Virus record (IMG/VR): IMGVR_UViG_3300010150_000076
Coordinates: 1-33,291 of that record
Length of the DNA stretch: 33,291 bases
Source of the DNA: a virus
Direction: 5' to 3' (one strand)
Shown here: in pieces, positions 31,196 to 33,291 of the stretch
How positions within the stretch are numbered: position 1 is the stretch's first letter
Layout: every line of letters begins with the position of its first letter
The notes under the pieces: generated by a model
What the model saw: only the letters and a program-made list of their open reading frames with translations
The model's database searches: none
Told to the model about the DNA's origin: nothing
Translations under genes and position numbers: made by a program

Positions 31196-31382
31196 ATTTA
31201 TTTTTGTTTTGAGCTTCTTCCATCATCTTCTTTTCCTCTTCCTTCTGTTGAACTAGGCGATTGATGAACCAACGCCTAATAACAACTGGAAGATTATAAG
31301 CCTCGAAGAAAGACCATTGGCCGTGATACTTTAGAGTGAACAACTCTTCATACACGGCCTGAATGTACTCATTGCCTAGGCC
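31194..31382 (-). CDS. gp51-like chaperone frame, probably reached by frameshift
   Basis: This 62-residue frame (ends NKNK) has no ATG until its last part and no ribosome binding site. It opens right at the T7 run (31383-31389) at the end of the gp26-like gene. Its sequence, with AYNLPVVIRRWFINRLVQQKEEEKK, matches a short tail protein of T4-type phages that follows the gp26 gene (gp51-like). A +1 or -2 shift in TTTTTTTGG would fuse it to the upstream protein. It precedes the tape measure region, where the G/GT-type chaperones of other phages sit. Confidence 0.75.
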   Translation of the reverse strand, partial: GLGNEYIQAVYEELFTLKYHGQWSFFEAYNLPVVIRRWFINRLVQQKEEEKKMMEEAQNKNK

Positions 31383-32223
31383 AAAAAAATTCTACTGACA
31401 TAGGCAGTTCCACCTCCTGTTCCGCTCCGCAGTTTCCACAGTTAAGTGATACTTCTGTGTTCATTGCTGGACTTACAGCAGCGTGAATGTCACGTAGGTA
31501 CTTTGAATCCCTGAATGGCATATTCTGGATGAACTGGTGTAGCTGCGCTCGTGCTGTGACACCATTAATGCTATGTACCGAATAGAGCATCTGTGTTGTT
31601 AGCGCTCCTACCTCAACATTATTCTTCTTCTGCTTTTTAAGGTAATCGGTGATCTCTCTTTCGTCCTTGCCTGTGAGGAGTCGTAGAGCAACCTTGACCT
31701 TGGTAGCAGGAAGAGTACACACGTAGTGGCCATCTTCAAAGGTCACGCCAAGCTCGTCGAGATTTGGCTCTTCACGAGGAGCAATCTCTGTAAGATCAAA
31801 CTCGTGTGATACTGCGTTGTTGCAAGAACGGCAGAAGAACTTTGCGTTATAGCCCTCGCCATATGCAGAAATTCGTGCAGCATACATAATAGCTGTCTTG
31901 TCGCCCACTAGCATTGATGATGCGTTGACACGCTTATCAACGATAATGCTCTGGATTAGGCGGTCTAGAACCACGCCTTTCTTGATTAGCTCCTGTGATG
32001 AAAGAATGTCTTCTTCCTTCGCGGTCATAAACTTAATTTCTACACTGTCTTTGCCGTGTAGAGGATGGCCAGCAGGATAGTGAATACCCTTAGAAGGTAG
32101 GTCAACGAACTGTGTTGGCGCTACAAAAGACATTAGATCTGTGATGTTTGGCTGCGCTGGCTCTTCTGCAGCAGGAGCAGCTGGCTCTGCGGGAACCGCA
32201 AAGCGTGAACTGTTATCTCTCAT
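31369..32223 (-). CDS. gp26-like baseplate hub / tail-assembly chaperone (284 aa)
   Basis: The N-terminal half matches the T4_baseplate (gp26) family: LPSKG (42-46), MTAKEEDILSSQELIKKGVVLDRLI and VGDKTAIMYAARISAYGEGY. Two CxxC pairs (C131/C134 and C262/C265) could bind zinc. The first 30 residues are Ala/Pro-rich and probably disordered. Upstream is a sigma70-like promoter and a GGAG ribosome site. The gene ends two codons after the T7 run used for the proposed frameshift. It likely acts on the tape measure or hub during tail assembly. Confidence 0.85.
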   Translation of the reverse strand: MRDNSSRFAVPAEPAAPAAEEPAQPNITDLMSFVAPTQFVDLPSKGIHYPAGHPLHGKDSVEIKFMTAKEEDILSSQELIKKGVVLDRLIQSIIVDKRVNASSMLVGDKTAIMYAARISAYGEGYNAKFFCRSCNNAVSHEFDLTEIAPREEPNLDELGVTFEDGHYVCTLPATKVKVALRLLTGKDEREITDYLKKQKKNNVEVGALTTQMLYSVHSINGVTARAQLHQFIQNMPFRDSKYLRDIHAAVSPAMNTEVSLNCGNCGAEQEVELPMSVEFFWPRQ

Positions 32224-32254
32224 AAATATACTCCATAGTATAATAGACTTCTAT

Positions 32255-32282
32255 ATTATAACTCATCAATACCTGAAGTCAA
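32255..32282 (-). promoter_or_regulatory. Sigma70-type promoter for the gp26-like gene
   Basis: TTGACT (32282-32277), 16 bases, TATAAT (32260-32255) on the minus strand. The -10 is perfect, the -35 five of six, spacing one short of ideal. It is unusual to find such a promoter in a late module, but it is the best-looking one in the right half of the window. Confidence 0.7.
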
Positions 32283-32285
32283 GAA

Positions 32286-33026
32286 CTATTTTGGTTTGTT
32301 TCCAAAAGCGTATGTGTTTTTCTTGCCGGAGGTGCCAAGCTCTACTTCAAAGCCTGTGTATCCTACAGTTGCTTGAATTTCTACGAACCCGTCTGCGGAG
32401 TAATCTAGGTTTCCGAAGTCAACACTTAGAAGGTGTGCTTGGTGCAGTGTCCATCTCTCAACAACCTCAAGATTTGAATCTCTTCTAGTAGCTCCGGCGA
32501 TAGCAGCTGAGGCTCCTGCAGCAACGGCAGAAGTCGCAGCACCTGCAGCGGCGGTGGCGGCAGCCGCAGATGCCACTGTCGAGGCGTCAAGGCCCCTTGT
32601 TAAATCGCTTACTCTTTTATGCGCAAGTTGACTAATCTCAAGCGTGCCAAAGTTGTTAGAGGCATTTGCGAGGCCGTAGTAGTCATTTGTCTTTGCATTT
32701 GTTTCTAGGTATTGCATCAGCCTATCTACAACTCGATTATTACCTTCTTCTGTTCCGTTTGGGTCGATGAATGTGATGCTAATCGGACTGAAGGCTTGTA
32801 GCGCGCCCGGATTAATATAGCCAAGCTTTTGCCCTGCTTGGCCAGCGCCCATAACGAAAGCGCCGGCCTGCGGGCCTGCATTGGCCTCAAACTGCACTGA
32901 AGGCTTGTTTACGTTCTTTGCAAACCATAAAACTTCGTCCCCAAAAAGACCATTCATTCTTACTAGGAATAAATCTTGCCTCTTTGGGGACAAATTGTTT
33001 GCACCGACTTGGGTCCAGAATGCCAT
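32286..33026 (-). CDS. gp19-like tail tube protein, copy with Ala-rich insert (246 aa)
   Basis: Tail tube subunit of the T4 gp19 type: the N-terminus has LSPKRQDLFLVRMNG, and the C-terminus has ERWTLHQAHLLSVDFGNLDYSADGFVEIQATVGY. Between them lies an Ala-rich segment (about residues 148-180, 19 alanines in 33), unusual for a tube protein. The start ATG 33026 follows GAGAGG. It lies next to a second gp19-like gene at the right edge. Confidence 0.82.
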   Translation of the reverse strand: MAFWTQVGANNLSPKRQDLFLVRMNGLFGDEVLWFAKNVNKPSVQFEANAGPQAGAFVMGAGQAGQKLGYINPGALQAFSPISITFIDPNGTEEGNNRVVDRLMQYLETNAKTNDYYGLANASNNFGTLEISQLAHKRVSDLTRGLDASTVASAAAATAAAGAATSAVAAGASAAIAGATRRDSNLEVVERWTLHQAHLLSVDFGNLDYSADGFVEIQATVGYTGFEVELGTSGKKNTYAFGNKPK

Positions 33027-33065
33027 TGAGTAACCTCTCTAATAATAAGTAGAAGTTAACTCAAA

Positions 33066-33291
33066 TTATGGCTGGAATAGACCGTTTGATAGTGCAGCGT
33101 CTGGTACGTCTGTATCGAAGGATGTGTAGCTTGCCCAATCGTAGCTTAGAGTTAGAGCTACAGTCATTAGCTCCTCATCAGTGTAAGATAGCTTGGAAGG
33201 GGTAATCTGCATAATGAATGCGTTGTTGAGCTTCCACTGGTGTAGTGGAGCACCCTGTGCATCTAGAACCTCGATAAGAACAGTGCCGGTA
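33066..33291 (-). CDS. gp19-like tail tube protein, 3' part only
   Basis: Only the last 75 codons lie in the window. The residues read QWKLNNAFIMQITPSKLSYT, then DEELMTVALTLSYDWASY, and end SNGLFQP. This is the conserved C-terminal part of T4-type tail tube proteins (W-x-L-x-N, then D-x-L-x-x-x-x-L-T). It shares this layout with the next gene, so two tube-like proteins are encoded side by side. The 5' end is outside the window. Confidence 0.82.
   Translation of the reverse strand, partial: TGTVLIEVLDAQGAPLHQWKLNNAFIMQITPSKLSYTDEELMTVALTLSYDWASYTSFDTDVPDAALSNGLFQP

Noticed and set aside
31383-31389. The T7 run read as a simple sequencing error that splits one gene.
   Set aside because: It cannot be excluded without reads, but T4 has two separate proteins at this position and frameshifting is established for tail chaperone pairs, so a biological frameshift or two-protein arrangement is preferred.

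Overview
The window is an interior piece of the genome of a tailed, contractile-tail (myovirus) bacteriophage. Every gene I can support reads leftward on the minus strand. Genes are packed end to end, usually with ATGA, TAATG or TGATG overlaps. The gene set combines T4-type replication and tail proteins (gp32-like SSB, UvsX/RecA, DnaB/gp41-like helicase, gp19-like tail tube, gp26-like chaperone/hub protein, tape measure) with features T4 lacks: a family C DNA polymerase (DnaE), a small family A polymerase, a class II ribonucleotide reductase and ThyX. The host cannot be named. Strong sigma70-type promoters and Shine-Dalgarno sites are consistent with a bacterial, perhaps Gram-negative and marine, host, but that is inference.

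Layout in the direction of transcription (right to left). From 33.3 to 22.9 kb lies a tail and baseplate module: two tail-tube-like proteins, a gp26-like protein with a short gp51-like frame after a T7 run (probable programmed frameshift), an unknown 354-residue protein, the tape measure, and a set of baseplate or virion proteins. From 22.9 to 13.8 kb is the replication and nucleotide module: family A polymerase, a tubulin/Rossmann-like protein, SSB, a small membrane protein, RecA, a deoxycytidylate-deaminase-like enzyme, a FEN-like 5' nuclease, replicative helicase and class II RNR. A free-standing HNH endonuclease follows at 13.2-13.8 kb. From 13.1 to 10.6 kb are a membrane protein, a GroES-like protein, an unknown protein paired with a nucleotidyltransferase-like protein, and a zinc-ribbon protein. 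The DnaE replicase (7.2-10.6 kb) comes next. From 7.1 to 4.2 kb are an unknown protein, another unknown, a HAD phosphatase, a DUF3310 protein, a DUF3293-like protein and ThyX. The leftmost 4.2 kb is a run of small accessory genes in two sets.

The enzymes form a coherent dNTP and replication programme. NrdJ makes dNTPs, the deaminase would make dUMP, ThyX would convert it to dTMP, and helicase, SSB, RecA, 5' nuclease and polymerases copy and recombine the genome. The most unusual signals are: (1) a perfect sigma70 promoter at 2507-2535 followed by a ~210-nt leader that folds by hand into a tRNA-like cloverleaf closed at the very 5' end of the transcript, with downstream hairpins and a competing pairing; (2) a 17-bp sequence repeated at five consecutive gene junctions (3320-4229) that encodes the end of one protein, the ribosome binding site and the start of the next; (3) the probable +1/-2 frameshift in the tail chaperone gene; (4) coexistence of a family C and a reduced family A polymerase; and (5) overlapping hairpins and promoter/terminator overlaps in the few intergenic gaps. 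No gene-free stretch exceeds 300 bases; the largest gap is the leader at 2291-2518.
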